Of a stretch of DNA of 64,000 bases, positions 39,504-48,245 are shown in pieces. The stretch is from Micavibrio sp. UBA7657 (GTDB lineage: Bacteria > Pseudomonadota > Alphaproteobacteria > Micavibrionales > Micavibrionaceae): the NCBI GenBank assembly GCA_002483465.1, contig DLHX01000001.1:62238-126237 (forward strand), written 5' to 3'. The first letter of the stretch is position 1. Each line of letters opens with the position of its first letter. The translations under genes were made by a program, and so were the position numbers. Under the pieces are notes generated by a model that saw only the letters and a list, made by a program, of their open reading frames with translations, made no database searches and was not told the origin of the DNA.

Positions 39504-40294
39504 TGTCGCGTATTGCACAAACATTTGCTGCGCTGAAACGCCCGGCCCTCATCACCTTCATCACAGCGGGCGACCCCGATGCTGCGCGCAGTCTGGAAGT
39601 TCTGAAATCCCTGCCCGCCGCTGGCGCCGACATTATCGAACTCGGCATGCCCTTCACCGACCCGATGGCCGACGGCCCCGTCATCCAGGCCGCAGGCCTT
39701 CGTGCATTGAAGACCGGCGCCGACATGCAGCAAACTCTGAAAATGGTGCAGCAATTCCGTGCCGGAAATTCGACGACGCCCATTGTTCTCATGGGCTACG
39801 CCAACCCGATCCTGCAATACGGCAACGAAAAATTCTGCGCTGATTCTGCAAAAGCGGGCGTTGACGGTTTGATCATCGTCGACCTGCCGCCGGAGGAATC
39901 CGAAGAGCTGGAAGCCGCAGCAAAAAAGAACGGCCTCGATTTCATCCGCCTGCTCACCCCGACGACGAAAGACGACCGCATCCCGACCGTCGTCAAAAAC
40001 GCCAGCGGCTTTCTCTATTACGTTTCCGTCACCGGCATCACCGGCGCAGCAAAAGCCAACCCGGAGTCCATCCGCCCCCATATTGACCAGATCCGCAAGC
40101 ACACGAAACTGCCCATCGCCATCGGTTTCGGCATCAAAACCCCGGAAGACGTAAAGGCCCTCGCCAAGATCGGCGACGCCGTCGTGGTGGGCTCGGCCAT
40201 CGTCAATACTATCGCCGGAAACCAGAATGCCAAAGACCTTCAAACCATTGTTTCAAAACAGGTTTCTGGCCTTTCGGGCGGCCTTGTGGGCTAG
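39503..40294 (+). CDS. trpA: Tryptophan synthase alpha chain
   Basis: This releases indole from indole-3-glycerol phosphate. The start at 39503 overlaps the trpB stop; an upstream extension in frame is a shadow of trpB. The 263-residue barrel shows PALITFITAGDPD, DIIELGMPFTDPMADGPVIQ with the catalytic Glu, VDGLIIVDLPPEES with the catalytic Asp, and VSVTGITGAAK. Together with trpB and the nearby trpF it forms the usual split trpFBA unit. Confidence 0.97.
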   Translation: MSRIAQTFAALKRPALITFITAGDPDAARSLEVLKSLPAAGADIIELGMPFTDPMADGPVIQAAGLRALKTGADMQQTLKMVQQFRAGNSTTPIVLMGYANPILQYGNEKFCADSAKAGVDGLIIVDLPPEESEELEAAAKKNGLDFIRLLTPTTKDDRIPTVVKNASGFLYYVSVTGITGAAKANPESIRPHIDQIRKHTKLPIAIGFGIKTPEDVKALAKIGDAVVVGSAIVNTIAGNQNAKDLQTIVSKQVSGLSGGLVG

Positions 40295-40389
40295 GCCGGG
40301 CTTGACTTTCCATGCCCATAGGCGATAGTTTCCGCATCGCAAAAGAGCCACTTAAAGATAAATAAAAACAAACGGCACATAGACCCTAT

Positions 40390-41436
40390 ATGAACTGGCT
40401 AACCAATTTTATCCGTCCGAAAATCCGCTCGCTCGTCGAACCCAAAGAGGTTCCCGACAATCTCTGGCAGAAATGCCCGAAATGCGACGGCATGCTGTTC
40501 AGCCGCGATCTTGGTGAAAATCTCAACGTCTGCAATCACTGCAATCACCACCTGCGCCTGACGGTGAAAGAACGCCTGCCCATCATGTTCGACGGTGGCA
40601 AATATACGCGTATGGAATTGCCTGACGTCGCCGCCGACCCGCTGAAATTTAAAGACCGCAAAAAATATGCCGACCGCATCCGCGAAGCGCGCAATGCAAC
40701 CGGCCTCAAGGACGCGCTGACAGTCGCCAAGGGCACAATTGGCGGCCAGAACGCAATCGTCGCCGCATTCAATTTCTCCTACATGGGCGGCTCGATGGGT
40801 GCCGGCGTCGGCGAAGGCATCATCATGGCCGCTGAAGAGGCCGTGCGCACAAAATCGGCCCTGATCATCATCCCCGCATCCGGCGGTGCCCGCATGCAGG
40901 AAGGCATGTTATCGCTCATCCAGATGCCGCGCACGATCATCGCTGTTGAAATGGTGAAGGAAGCGCGCCTCCCCTACATCGTTATTCTCGTCGACCCAAC
41001 GACAGGCGGCGTTTCAGCCTCTTTCGCGATGGTCGGCGACATCCATATCGCCGAACCCGGCGCGACCATCGGCTTCGCAGGCCGCCGCGTCATCGAGGAA
41101 ACCGTGCGCGAAAAACTGCCCGACGATTTCCAGACCGCCGAATATTTACGCGAAAAAGGCATGGTCGACCTTGTCGTCGCCCGCAAGGACCAGCACGAAA
41201 CGCTGTCCCGCATCCTGAACATCCTGATGAACAAGAATGCGCAATCCGGCAACGGCAAGAAAAGCGGCGGCGGCAACCCCCGCGCCAACGGCAAGGCGGG
41301 CTCCATGGTTTCCGCACCAGCCGGTAAAGGCGAGCGCGCCATAAAAGCGCAACAACAGGTCCGCGCCGCCCGTGTCACGCTCAAAAAACTCCGCCTTCCT
41401 GCAAAAAAGAAGAAAACAAAGCAGAGCCGGGCCTAA
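40390..41436 (+). CDS. accD: Acetyl-CoA carboxylase, carboxyltransferase beta subunit
   Basis: This transfers the carboxyl group to acetyl-CoA with AccA, the first step of fatty acid synthesis. The 348-residue protein has the Cys4 zinc ribbon (WQKCPKCDGMLFSRDL, LNVCNHCNHHLRL). The CoA-binding core includes FNFSYMGGSMGAGVGEGI, IPASGGARMQEGML, PTTGGVSASFAMVGDIHI and GFAGRRVIEETV. The last ~65 residues (NAQSGNGKKSGGGNPR... KKKKTKQSRA) are a low-complexity basic extension absent from E. coli AccD (304 residues). folC follows after 18 nt. Confidence 0.95.
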   Translation: MNWLTNFIRPKIRSLVEPKEVPDNLWQKCPKCDGMLFSRDLGENLNVCNHCNHHLRLTVKERLPIMFDGGKYTRMELPDVAADPLKFKDRKKYADRIREARNATGLKDALTVAKGTIGGQNAIVAAFNFSYMGGSMGAGVGEGIIMAAEEAVRTKSALIIIPASGGARMQEGMLSLIQMPRTIIAVEMVKEARLPYIVILVDPTTGGVSASFAMVGDIHIAEPGATIGFAGRRVIEETVREKLPDDFQTAEYLREKGMVDLVVARKDQHETLSRILNILMNKNAQSGNGKKSGGGNPRANGKAGSMVSAPAGKGERAIKAQQQVRAARVTLKKLRLPAKKKKTKQSRA

Positions 41437-41454
41437 AGCACAGAGCCGAACACC

Positions 41455-42798
41455 ATGTATGCGAGCGATCTCCGCCATCCTTCGCCCTCCCTCGGGAAAA
41501 AACTCGAACACATCTACACGCTTGGCCGTAAAACCATAAATCCCGGCTTCCGCGCGCCGTATCTTGAACTGCTGGAAAAATTCGGCAATCCGCATAAAAA
41601 CCTGCCGCCCGTCATTCATGTCGCAGGCACCAATGGCAAGGGTTCTATTGTCGCGACTCTGCGATCCGCTTTGGAATCAGCAGGTTACAAGGTCCACGCC
41701 TACACCTCGCCGCATCTCATTCAATTTAACGAGCGCATTGTGTTGGCCGGTGAAAATATTGCGGACGATTTTCTGGAATCACTGGTCGATGAAGCGCTTC
41801 GATATAACGGCGATAACGACATCACCTTTTTCGAACTCACCACCGCCCTCGCCTTCGCAGCATTTGCCCGCACCCCGGCGGATATTCTGCTGCTGGAGGT
41901 CGGTTTGGGCGGGCGGCTGGATTGCACAAACATCATCGATAAGCCTCTGGTCAGCATCATCGGCTCCGTCTCCTACGACCACATGGAATTCCTGGGCGAT
42001 TCCCTGCACAAAATCGCCGCTGAAAAAGGCGGCATCATCAAGCCCGGTGTACCCTGCATCATCGCCGCACAGAGCCCGGAATCGCAAGCCGCAGGCGTCG
42101 GCAAAATCCTCTCAGGCATCGCAATTCAAAACGGCTCACCCCTGTCGCGCAGCGGTGCGGAATGGTTCACACACGAGAATGATGACGTGTTTAAATTTGT
42201 GCATAAGGATGTGGAAATGACTCTGCCGCACCCGAATTTGCAGGGGAGTCATCAAATCGCTAATGCTGGCGCGGCAATCGCCGCACTGGAGATCATCAGG
42301 GACCAGTTCCCCGTTCCACAGGACGCACTGAAAGCCGCGCTGATAAAAATCCGCTGGCCCGCTCGGCTTCAGAATCTGACAAAAGAATTTGCGCTTCAGG
42401 ATGGCTGGGAACTCTGGCTGGATGGCGGCCATAATGACGACGCCGCCCACGCGCTCGCCGCCCAGGCCGAAAAATGGGCGGCAGCAGACGATAAAAAACT
42501 CCACCTCATCCTCGGCATGATGAGACGCAAAGACCCCGTGCGCTACATCAGGATTCTGCAAAAGCATATTTCATCCGTCACCTTCGTCGATATCCCGGGT
42601 GAGCCGCAGGCCCACACCGGCGAAGCCATGTTAAGACAGGCAAAATCGCAGTTGCCCGGCCTCGACTCCGCGACTCAAGGGAATATCAATGCCGCCATCG
42701 AAAATCTCACGGCCAGTAACGACCCCGGCCGCATTTTAGTGGCAGGCTCGCTTTATCTCGCCGGGCATGTCTTGAAAAGCTGCGCCGATAGGCGATAA
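41455..42798 (+). CDS. folC: Folylpolyglutamate / dihydrofolate synthase
   Basis: The 447-residue protein adds glutamate to folates. It has the P-loop IHVAGTNGKGSIVATLRSAL, SPHLIQFNERI, LEVGLGGRLDCTNII, SIIGSVSYDHMEFLGDSLHK, and the C-terminal domain WLDGGHNDDAAHALA with LILGMMRRKDPVR. Both activities are likely, as no separate folylpolyglutamate synthase is seen. Its 3' end contains the probable promoter of chvI. accD-folC is a usual alphaproteobacterial pair. Confidence 0.95.
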   Translation: MYASDLRHPSPSLGKKLEHIYTLGRKTINPGFRAPYLELLEKFGNPHKNLPPVIHVAGTNGKGSIVATLRSALESAGYKVHAYTSPHLIQFNERIVLAGENIADDFLESLVDEALRYNGDNDITFFELTTALAFAAFARTPADILLLEVGLGGRLDCTNIIDKPLVSIIGSVSYDHMEFLGDSLHKIAAEKGGIIKPGVPCIIAAQSPESQAAGVGKILSGIAIQNGSPLSRSGAEWFTHENDDVFKFVHKDVEMTLPHPNLQGSHQIANAGAAIAALEIIRDQFPVPQDALKAALIKIRWPARLQNLTKEFALQDGWELWLDGGHNDDAAHALAAQAEKWAAADDKKLHLILGMMRRKDPVRYIRILQKHISSVTFVDIPGEPQAHTGEAMLRQAKSQLPGLDSATQGNINAAIENLTASNDPGRILVAGSLYLAGHVLKSCADRR

Positions 42799-42799
42799 T
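42772..42799 (+). promoter_or_regulatory. Promoter of chvI inside the end of folC
   Basis: TTGAAA (42772-42777, five of six), 16 nt, then GATAAT (42794-42799, five of six). The chvI ATG (42806) follows after 6 nt, so transcription should start on the start codon. Confidence 0.6.
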
Positions 42800-42805
42800 A
42801 ACGGC

Positions 42806-43522
42806 ATGACGCCGACCACCACCCCGACCATTGCCCTAGTTGATGACGACCGCAACATCCTGACCTCCGTCACCATGGCGCTGGAAGCCGAAGGCTTTAA
42901 GGTAAAAACCTATAATGACGGCGAGACCGCCCTTGCGGGCCTGCTGGAATCCCTGCCGCAGCTCGTCGTACTGGACATCAAGATGCCGCGCATGGACGGT
43001 ATGGAAGTCCTCTCGCGCCTCCGCGAAAAATCCAAAATCCCGGTGATTTTCCTGACCTCGCGCGATGACGAGGTCGACGAGGTCATTGGCCTCCGCATGG
43101 GCGCTGACGATTACATCAAAAAACCGTTTTCCCAGCGCTTACTCATCGAACGCATCAAGACTTTGCTGCGCCGGAACAGTGCAGCAGAACCCGCCGCCGC
43201 GACCTCCGGTTCCGAAGAACAGATCGTGCGCGGCCACCTGAAACTCGACGACGCAAAGCATTTATGTACCTGGAAGGACGAGCCCGTCAGCCTCACCGTT
43301 ACAGAATACCTCCTCATCAAGGCCCTGGCCGAACGGCCCGGCCATGTCCGCAACCGGGACCAGTTGATCGACATGGCGTATGGTGAGAATATCTATATCG
43401 ACGACCGCACCGTGGATTCGCACATCAAACGCGTCAGAAAGAAATTCAAGGACCTTGACCCGGAATTCAACCACATCGAAACCCTCTACGGAGTCGGATA
43501 CCGCTACAAAGAAGAAGAGTAG
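42806..43522 (+). CDS. chvI: Two-component response regulator ChvI
   Basis: The 238-residue OmpR-type regulator has a receiver domain (about 8-125: ALVDDDRNIL, LVVLDIKMPRMDG with the phospho-Asp, IFLTSRDDEVDEVIGLRMGA, DDYIKKPF). A winged-helix DNA-binding domain follows (about 145-235: SLTVTEYLLIKALAERPGHV, DDRTVDSHIKRVRKKF, IETLYGVGYRYK). DDEVDEVIGLRMGADDYI is characteristic of ChvI. With ChvG it governs envelope and acid-stress genes in alphaproteobacteria. The start looks leaderless. Confidence 0.94.
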   Translation: MTPTTTPTIALVDDDRNILTSVTMALEAEGFKVKTYNDGETALAGLLESLPQLVVLDIKMPRMDGMEVLSRLREKSKIPVIFLTSRDDEVDEVIGLRMGADDYIKKPFSQRLLIERIKTLLRRNSAAEPAAATSGSEEQIVRGHLKLDDAKHLCTWKDEPVSLTVTEYLLIKALAERPGHVRNRDQLIDMAYGENIYIDDRTVDSHIKRVRKKFKDLDPEFNHIETLYGVGYRYKEEE

Positions 43523-43547
43523 CTGGTTCCCGCTGGGCCGCCCCAAT

Positions 43548-45200
43548 GTGCAGGCCCCTTTCGACGATCTTCTTGATCTTTACTGGGGCGGACCCGAACG
43601 CCGCATCACTGGCCTCACCGTCCGCATCATCGGTGTCAACGCCGCTGCGCTCTTCATGCTGGCCATCGGCATGCTGTATCTCGGCCATTACCAGAAAAGC
43701 CTGATCGAAACGAAACTCGATACCTTCAAGACCGAAGTCGAACTGGTCGCCGCCGCGCTGTCCGAGGCGACACCGAACCCCGAGGCCGTAGTGCCCGAAA
43801 CCTACACGCGCGCCCTGAAACGCTTTAGCCAGACGATGGCCCAGCGCGTTTACCTCTTCAATGCTTCCGGCGAACTCCTTCTTGATTCCGACCACATCCC
43901 CGAGATCACCGAGCCCGGGCATATAAGGGACACCGAAGAATATCCCAAGACGCTCTCCAGCATCCGCGTGCTCAAGAAAATGGCGGGGCTCATCATCCAG
44001 TTCCTGCCCGAGCGTCAGGTTCTGCCGTCCTATCCCGATATCACGTCCCGCACCGCTGACGGCCACCCTGATGCCGCCGACGCCGTAAAGGGAATCGTCA
44101 GCCTCTCCGCCTGGCACGACGCGGAAGGCCATATTTTCCTGACCGCCGCAGCGCCGATGTTTAGAAACGGCAACCTGCTCGGCGCGGTCATGCTTGCACG
44201 CGGCGGGCAGGACATCGAGGAAGATATCGGCAATGTCTGGCTGAATATTCTGAAAGTATTTTGCATCACGCTCGTCATCACCATCCTGCTTTCGATTTAT
44301 CTCTCGGGCACAATTGCCCGACCCTTGCGCAAGCTCGCGGTGGCGGCGGAAGCCCTGCGCCGGGGCCGCGAAGTGGAACTCCCGGATCTCAGCGCGCGTC
44401 ATGACGAAATCGGCGAGCTTTCAATCGTCCTGCGCGACATGACGCAGGCGCTGTGGGACCGCATGGATTCCATCGAGCGTTTCGCCGCCGACGTCGCGCA
44501 TGAACTGAAGAACCCTCTGACCTCACTCAAGAGCGCCGTCGAAACCGCATCCATCGTCAAAAAAGACGAAGACCGCGCGCGGCTCATGGGCATCATCACG
44601 CATGACATCGAGCGCATGGACCGCCTCATCAGCGACATCTCCGATGCCTCGCGTTTGGATGCCGAGCTTTCGCGCGAAAGTTTCGAAAGTCTCGACCTGC
44701 GCCGCGTACTGAGCGAGCTGGTCGATCTGCACAAATCGCCCCTCGACCGCGAAACATCCGTTAGCCGCAGCCGCACGACCCGCGCCGCGAACGCCGACGT
44801 CAACATAACGCTGAGCGACATGGGCGAAGAAGACAGTTTCGTCTGGGGCCTGGAGATGCGCCTTGCGCAGGTTTTTCAAAACCTTCTCGCCAATGCGATT
44901 TCATTTTCGCCGCCCGGCGGCACGGTGCACATCACCATCGTTCCCGTCAGGAAAAAAGTTGTCGTCACTGTCGAAGATGAAGGCCCGGGCATTCCTGAAA
45001 ACCGCCTTGAGACAATTTTCGATCGCTTCTACACCGAGCGCCCCGAGCACGAGGATTACGGCCGCCATTCCGGCCTAGGCCTCGCCATCTGCAAACAGAT
45101 CGTCGGCGCGCATGGCGGTCAGATCTTCGCCGAAAACATCAAGGACCCGGATTTGCGCGTCACCGGCGCGCGTTTCACCGTCATCCTGGGCAAGGTCTGA
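43548..45200 (+). CDS. chvG: Sensor histidine kinase ChvG
   Basis: The membrane kinase partnered with ChvI. The start is uncertain: GTG 43548 is the first plausible codon after the chvI stop, but homologous-looking sequence (SSWFPLGRPN) begins about ten codons earlier and the frame stays open to ATG 43380 within chvI. From GTG it has ~550 residues: membrane helix (GVNAAALFMLAIGMLYLG), periplasmic sensor (about 40-215), second helix (LNILKVFCITLVITILLSIY), HAMP, phospho-His (FAADVAHELKNPLTSLKSAV), N-box (QNLLANAISFSPPGG), and G-boxes (DEGPGIPENRLETIFDRF, GLGLAICKQIVGAHGG). Its stop overlaps rapZ. Confidence 0.92.
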   Translation: MQAPFDDLLDLYWGGPERRITGLTVRIIGVNAAALFMLAIGMLYLGHYQKSLIETKLDTFKTEVELVAAALSEATPNPEAVVPETYTRALKRFSQTMAQRVYLFNASGELLLDSDHIPEITEPGHIRDTEEYPKTLSSIRVLKKMAGLIIQFLPERQVLPSYPDITSRTADGHPDAADAVKGIVSLSAWHDAEGHIFLTAAAPMFRNGNLLGAVMLARGGQDIEEDIGNVWLNILKVFCITLVITILLSIYLSGTIARPLRKLAVAAEALRRGREVELPDLSARHDEIGELSIVLRDMTQALWDRMDSIERFAADVAHELKNPLTSLKSAVETASIVKKDEDRARLMGIITHDIERMDRLISDISDASRLDAELSRESFESLDLRRVLSELVDLHKSPLDRETSVSRSRTTRAANADVNITLSDMGEEDSFVWGLEMRLAQVFQNLLANAISFSPPGGTVHITIVPVRKKVVVTVEDEGPGIPENRLETIFDRFYTERPEHEDYGRHSGLGLAICKQIVGAHGGQIFAENIKDPDLRVTGARFTVILGKV

Positions 45201-46048
45201 TGCCACAGCTCGGAAAAAACAAAGTCGTCATCGTCACCGGCCTTTCGGGCGCAGGCATGACATCTGTCATGAAAACTTTTGAGGATTTCGGCTACGAGGT
45301 CTTCGATAATTTCCCGCTGACGCTCGTTAAAACTTTGGTGAAGAAAACGAAAAAAGGCCGCTCTATCGCTATCGGCATCGACACGCGCAGCCGCGGTTTT
45401 TCCGTGGGCACGGTTTTGAAAAAAACAAAAGCGCTGGGCGCGACGCTTCTTTTCATCACCTGTGATGCCGCCGTTTTGCAAAAACGTTTCAGCGAAACGC
45501 GCCGCCGCCACCCGCTTGCAAAAGACGCGCCCGCCAGCACCGGCATCCGCAAAGAACGCAAACAACTCGAAAATCTGCACGCCAAGGCCGACCTCGCCAT
45601 CGACACATCGGAACTTTCCATTCATGACCTTCGCCATATTCTCGAAGGCCATTTCGCCATCCGCCGCAAGGATGCGCGGTTAGTTGTAACATTGATGTCC
45701 TTCGCATTCCGCAACGGCGTACCGCGCGAGGCCGACCTCGTCATGGATGTGCGCTTCGCGAAAAATCCGCACTGGGTGAAATCGTTGAAACCAAAAACCG
45801 GCCTCGATAAACCGGTCGGCGACTACATAAAAAAAGACCCGCAATGGGGTCCGTTCATAAAAAATTTCAAATCGCTTTTGAAACCGTTACTGCCGCGCTA
45901 CGCCGAAGAGGGAAAATCCTATCTCACGATTGCTATCGGCTGCTCGGGCGGAAAACACCGCTCGGTTTTCGCCGTGCGCGAACTTGGCGCATGGCTCAAG
46001 GAGATGGGCTACACCGCCCATATCGAGCACCGCGATATCAGGAAATAA
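45200..46048 (+). CDS. rapZ: RapZ-family RNase adapter / P-loop protein with altered Walker A
   Basis: The 282-residue protein has the YvcJ/RapZ layout: VVIVTGLSGAGMTSVMKTFE and DFGYEVFDNFPL at the start, LGATLLFITCDAAVLQKRFS and ETRRRHPLAK in the middle, and the RNA/ligand-binding C-terminus TIAIGCSGGKHRSVFAVREL. In the Walker A GxSGAGK(S/T) the lysine is replaced by Met20, so ATP/GTP binding should be lost or weakened. RapZ in E. coli tunes GlmS through small-RNA decay. It overlaps chvG by TGATG; hprK, which usually lies between them, is missing. Confidence 0.9.
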   Translation: MPQLGKNKVVIVTGLSGAGMTSVMKTFEDFGYEVFDNFPLTLVKTLVKKTKKGRSIAIGIDTRSRGFSVGTVLKKTKALGATLLFITCDAAVLQKRFSETRRRHPLAKDAPASTGIRKERKQLENLHAKADLAIDTSELSIHDLRHILEGHFAIRRKDARLVVTLMSFAFRNGVPREADLVMDVRFAKNPHWVKSLKPKTGLDKPVGDYIKKDPQWGPFIKNFKSLLKPLLPRYAEEGKSYLTIAIGCSGGKHRSVFAVRELGAWLKEMGYTAHIEHRDIRK

Positions 46049-46142
46049 TTATCGACCCGGAACGAAAGGACCCGGACTCGGAATTGCCGTGGGGCTGGAT
46101 AAATTGGAATCGCTGTTCACTTTCGCGAATTCGACTGCCAGA

Positions 46143-46529
46143 TCAAGAATCTTCATGAAACACACCCTTATCTATTGTTAGTACCGCATTTTCTTTTGAA
46201 ACACCGGCTCCGTCATATGTTCTGAAGACTATTTTTTGACGGTTTGGATCCGATGCCTCTGGAATAATATTAAACAAAACCCGCTTTCCGGTCAAATTTG
46301 TGAAATCGATCAGCTTCTTTTTGCCGTTCAGGATCGACACCATGTTTATGACTTTTTTCTCAGTAATTTCAATGGGTTCGTCGGTATCGACCAGGACATA
46401 ATCGGCCACCGGTTCGTACTCGTCTTTATTATTTTTGTACTGAAAAATCTGCCATGAATGCGGCACCAGCGGATTCGGTTTGCTGGTGAATTCAGGTTTT
46501 TCGCTTTGTTCGTTAAATTTCAGTCCCAT
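46143..46529 (-). CDS. Unknown protein, 128 residues, between rapZ and ahcY
   Basis: I do not recognise it. It is hydrophilic and likely beta-rich: MGLKFNEQSEKPEFTSKPNP, HSWQIFQYKNNKDEYEPVAD, YVLVDTDEPIEITEKKVINM, VFRTYDGAGVSKENAVLTID. It has no signal peptide. It is AT-rich relative to its neighbours and lies on the opposite strand exactly where the mannose-type EIIA and ptsH genes are found in many relatives. The 94 bp between rapZ and its stop hold no other gene. No clear Shine-Dalgarno was seen. Confidence 0.55.
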   Translation of the reverse strand: MGLKFNEQSEKPEFTSKPNPLVPHSWQIFQYKNNKDEYEPVADYVLVDTDEPIEITEKKVINMVSILNGKKKLIDFTNLTGKRVLFNIIPEASDPNRQKIVFRTYDGAGVSKENAVLTIDKGVFHEDS

Positions 46530-46585
46530 AGCGCCATATTATCACGCTTTAAAGGTAAAAAAATCCTTAATTCTCTTGATTCCAC

Positions 46586-46626
46586 GGGGGTTAAGTGCCA
46601 AAAGAAGCGTGCGTTTTTTAACCCCC
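46586..46626 (+). promoter_or_regulatory. 9-bp hairpin in the ahcY leader
   Basis: GGGGGTTAA (46586-46594) and TTAACCCCC (46618-46626) are exact complements with a 23-nt loop. The right arm ends 3 nt before the AGGAGA ribosome site of ahcY, so folding could affect initiation. It does not match the SAH, SAM-II or other SAM-class consensus I know. Confidence 0.45.
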
Positions 46627-46641
46627 TTAGGAGACCTCCCG

Positions 46642-47952
46642 ATGAGCGCCAAGCCGCAGGCCGTACAGAATGATTACAAGGTAAAAGACATTTCCCTGGC
46701 CGAATGGGGCCGCAAGGAAATCGACCTCGCGGAAGCGGAAATGCCCGGCCTGATGTCGACGCGCGAAGAATACAAAGGCAAGCAGCCTTTGAAAGGCGCC
46801 CGCATCGTCGGCTGCCTCCACATGACAATTCAAACCGCCGTCCTGATCGAAACGCTGCAATCTCTCGGCGCATCCGTGCGCTGGTCGTCCTGCAACATTT
46901 TCTCGACGCAAGATCATGCTGCAGCCGCGATTGCTGCGCGCGGCACGCCCGTGTTCGCCTGGAAAGGCGAGACGGAAGAGGAATATGACTGGTGCATCCA
47001 CCAGACCATCAAGGGCCCGGACGGCTGGGTGCCGAACATGATTTTGGATGACGGCGGCGACCTCACGAAAATCATGCACGAGCAATATGCCGACCTGATG
47101 AAAGACGTGAAGGGCGTTTCGGAAGAAACGACAACCGGCGTTCTTCGCCTGCATGACATGGCGAAAAAAGGCACGCTGAAAGTGCCTGCCATCAACGTCA
47201 ACGACTCCGTCACCAAGTCGAAATTCGACAACAAATACGGCTGCCGCGAGTCGCTCGTCGACTCGATCCGCCGCGCCACCGACATCATGATGGCCGGCAA
47301 AGTCGCGGTCGTCGCGGGTTACGGCGATGTGGGTAAAGGCTCGGCGGACTCGCTCCGTTATGCCGGCTGCCGCGTTCTCGTCACCGAAATCGACCCGATC
47401 TGCGCACTGCAGGCGGCGATGGAAGGCTACGAAGTCGTTACGATGGAAGATGCTGTTCCGCGCGCCGACATTTTCGTCACCACCACGGGCAACAAGGACG
47501 TCATCACCGTCGACCACATGCGCGGCATGAAAGACGGCGCGATCGTCTGCAACATCGGCCACTTCGACAACGAAATCCAGGTCGAGCCGCTACGCAACAT
47601 GAAATGGGTCAACATCAAGCCACAGGTCGACCAGATCGAATTCCCCTCGGGAAAACGCATCATCCTGCTCGCCGAAGGCCGCCTTGTTAACCTCGGCTGC
47701 GGCACGGGCCACCCGAGCTTCGTGATGTCTGCAAGCTTCACCAACCAGACGCTCGCCCAGATCGAACTCTGGAACAGCAAGGGCAAGTACGAAAACAAGG
47801 TCTACGTTCTGCCGAAAGAACTCGATGAGAAAGTCGCGATGCTGCACCTTGAAAAAGTCGGCGCGAAACTCTCGAAACTGTCGAAGGAACAGGCGCACTA
47901 TATCGGCGTCTCGCCAAGCGGCCCGTTCAAGAAAGACGAATACCGCTATTAA
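46642..47952 (+). CDS. ahcY: S-adenosylhomocysteine hydrolase
   Basis: This splits SAH to adenosine and homocysteine, relieving inhibition of methyltransferases. The start at 46642 is chosen because AGGAGA lies 8 nt upstream; the frame extends back to 46480 without homology. The 436-residue protein shows VAVVAGYGDVGKGSADSLRY (NAD site), ILDDGGDLTKIMHEQYADL, NVNDSVTKSKFDNKYGC, HPSFVMSASFTNQTLAQIEL and the C-terminal GPFKKDEYRY needed for the active tetramer. Confidence 0.97.
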   Translation: MSAKPQAVQNDYKVKDISLAEWGRKEIDLAEAEMPGLMSTREEYKGKQPLKGARIVGCLHMTIQTAVLIETLQSLGASVRWSSCNIFSTQDHAAAAIAARGTPVFAWKGETEEEYDWCIHQTIKGPDGWVPNMILDDGGDLTKIMHEQYADLMKDVKGVSEETTTGVLRLHDMAKKGTLKVPAINVNDSVTKSKFDNKYGCRESLVDSIRRATDIMMAGKVAVVAGYGDVGKGSADSLRYAGCRVLVTEIDPICALQAAMEGYEVVTMEDAVPRADIFVTTTGNKDVITVDHMRGMKDGAIVCNIGHFDNEIQVEPLRNMKWVNIKPQVDQIEFPSGKRIILLAEGRLVNLGCGTGHPSFVMSASFTNQTLAQIELWNSKGKYENKVYVLPKELDEKVAMLHLEKVGAKLSKLSKEQAHYIGVSPSGPFKKDEYRY

Positions 47953-48227
47953 TCCGGAACCAGATCCTGATATCCGCTATGCCGCTGGAGCCAACTGGCG
48001 GCATAGCCGCATATGGGCACTGCCTTCATCTTCTCCGCGCGCACAACATCCATCAATTCTTCCATGAATGTCCCGGCCGCGCCTTTACCGCGCAACTCCG
48101 GCGGCGCAAAAACGTAATCGATATAAAGCGTGCCTTTATCCTTGCGGACATTGGCGAAAACAATATGGCCCTCGACCGTCATTTCATAGCGGTTTTCAGC
48201 CTGGTTAAATATGATTTCAGGTTTCAT
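47949..48227 (-). CDS. Small GNAT-type N-acetyltransferase
   Basis: The 92-residue product (start ATG 48227, MKPEIIFNQAENRYEMTVEG) is a short YidJ-like acetyltransferase domain: LYIDYVFAPPELRGKGAAGT with the acetyl-CoA loop, FMEELMDVVRAEKMKAVPIC, GYAASWLQRHSGYQDLV. Its acceptor is unknown. The frame could be opened to 48281, but that part is the palindromic repeat and is not credible coding. It overlaps the ahcY stop by 4 nt tail-to-tail. Confidence 0.82.
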   Translation of the reverse strand: MKPEIIFNQAENRYEMTVEGHIVFANVRKDKGTLYIDYVFAPPELRGKGAAGTFMEELMDVVRAEKMKAVPICGYAASWLQRHSGYQDLVPD

Positions 48228-48245
48228 ATTAATAATATATAGCTT

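Noticed and set aside
43380..43547. chvG start at ATG 43380
   Set aside because: It would overlap chvI by 143 nt, and the first ~45 residues are Ser/Thr/Arg-rich shadow sequence. The true start remains uncertain between here and GTG 43548.
46530..46641. SAM or SAH riboswitch upstream of ahcY
   Set aside because: There is a hairpin, but the conserved nucleotides of the SAH, SAM-II and SAM/SAH classes that I know are not present. It is kept only as a hairpin.
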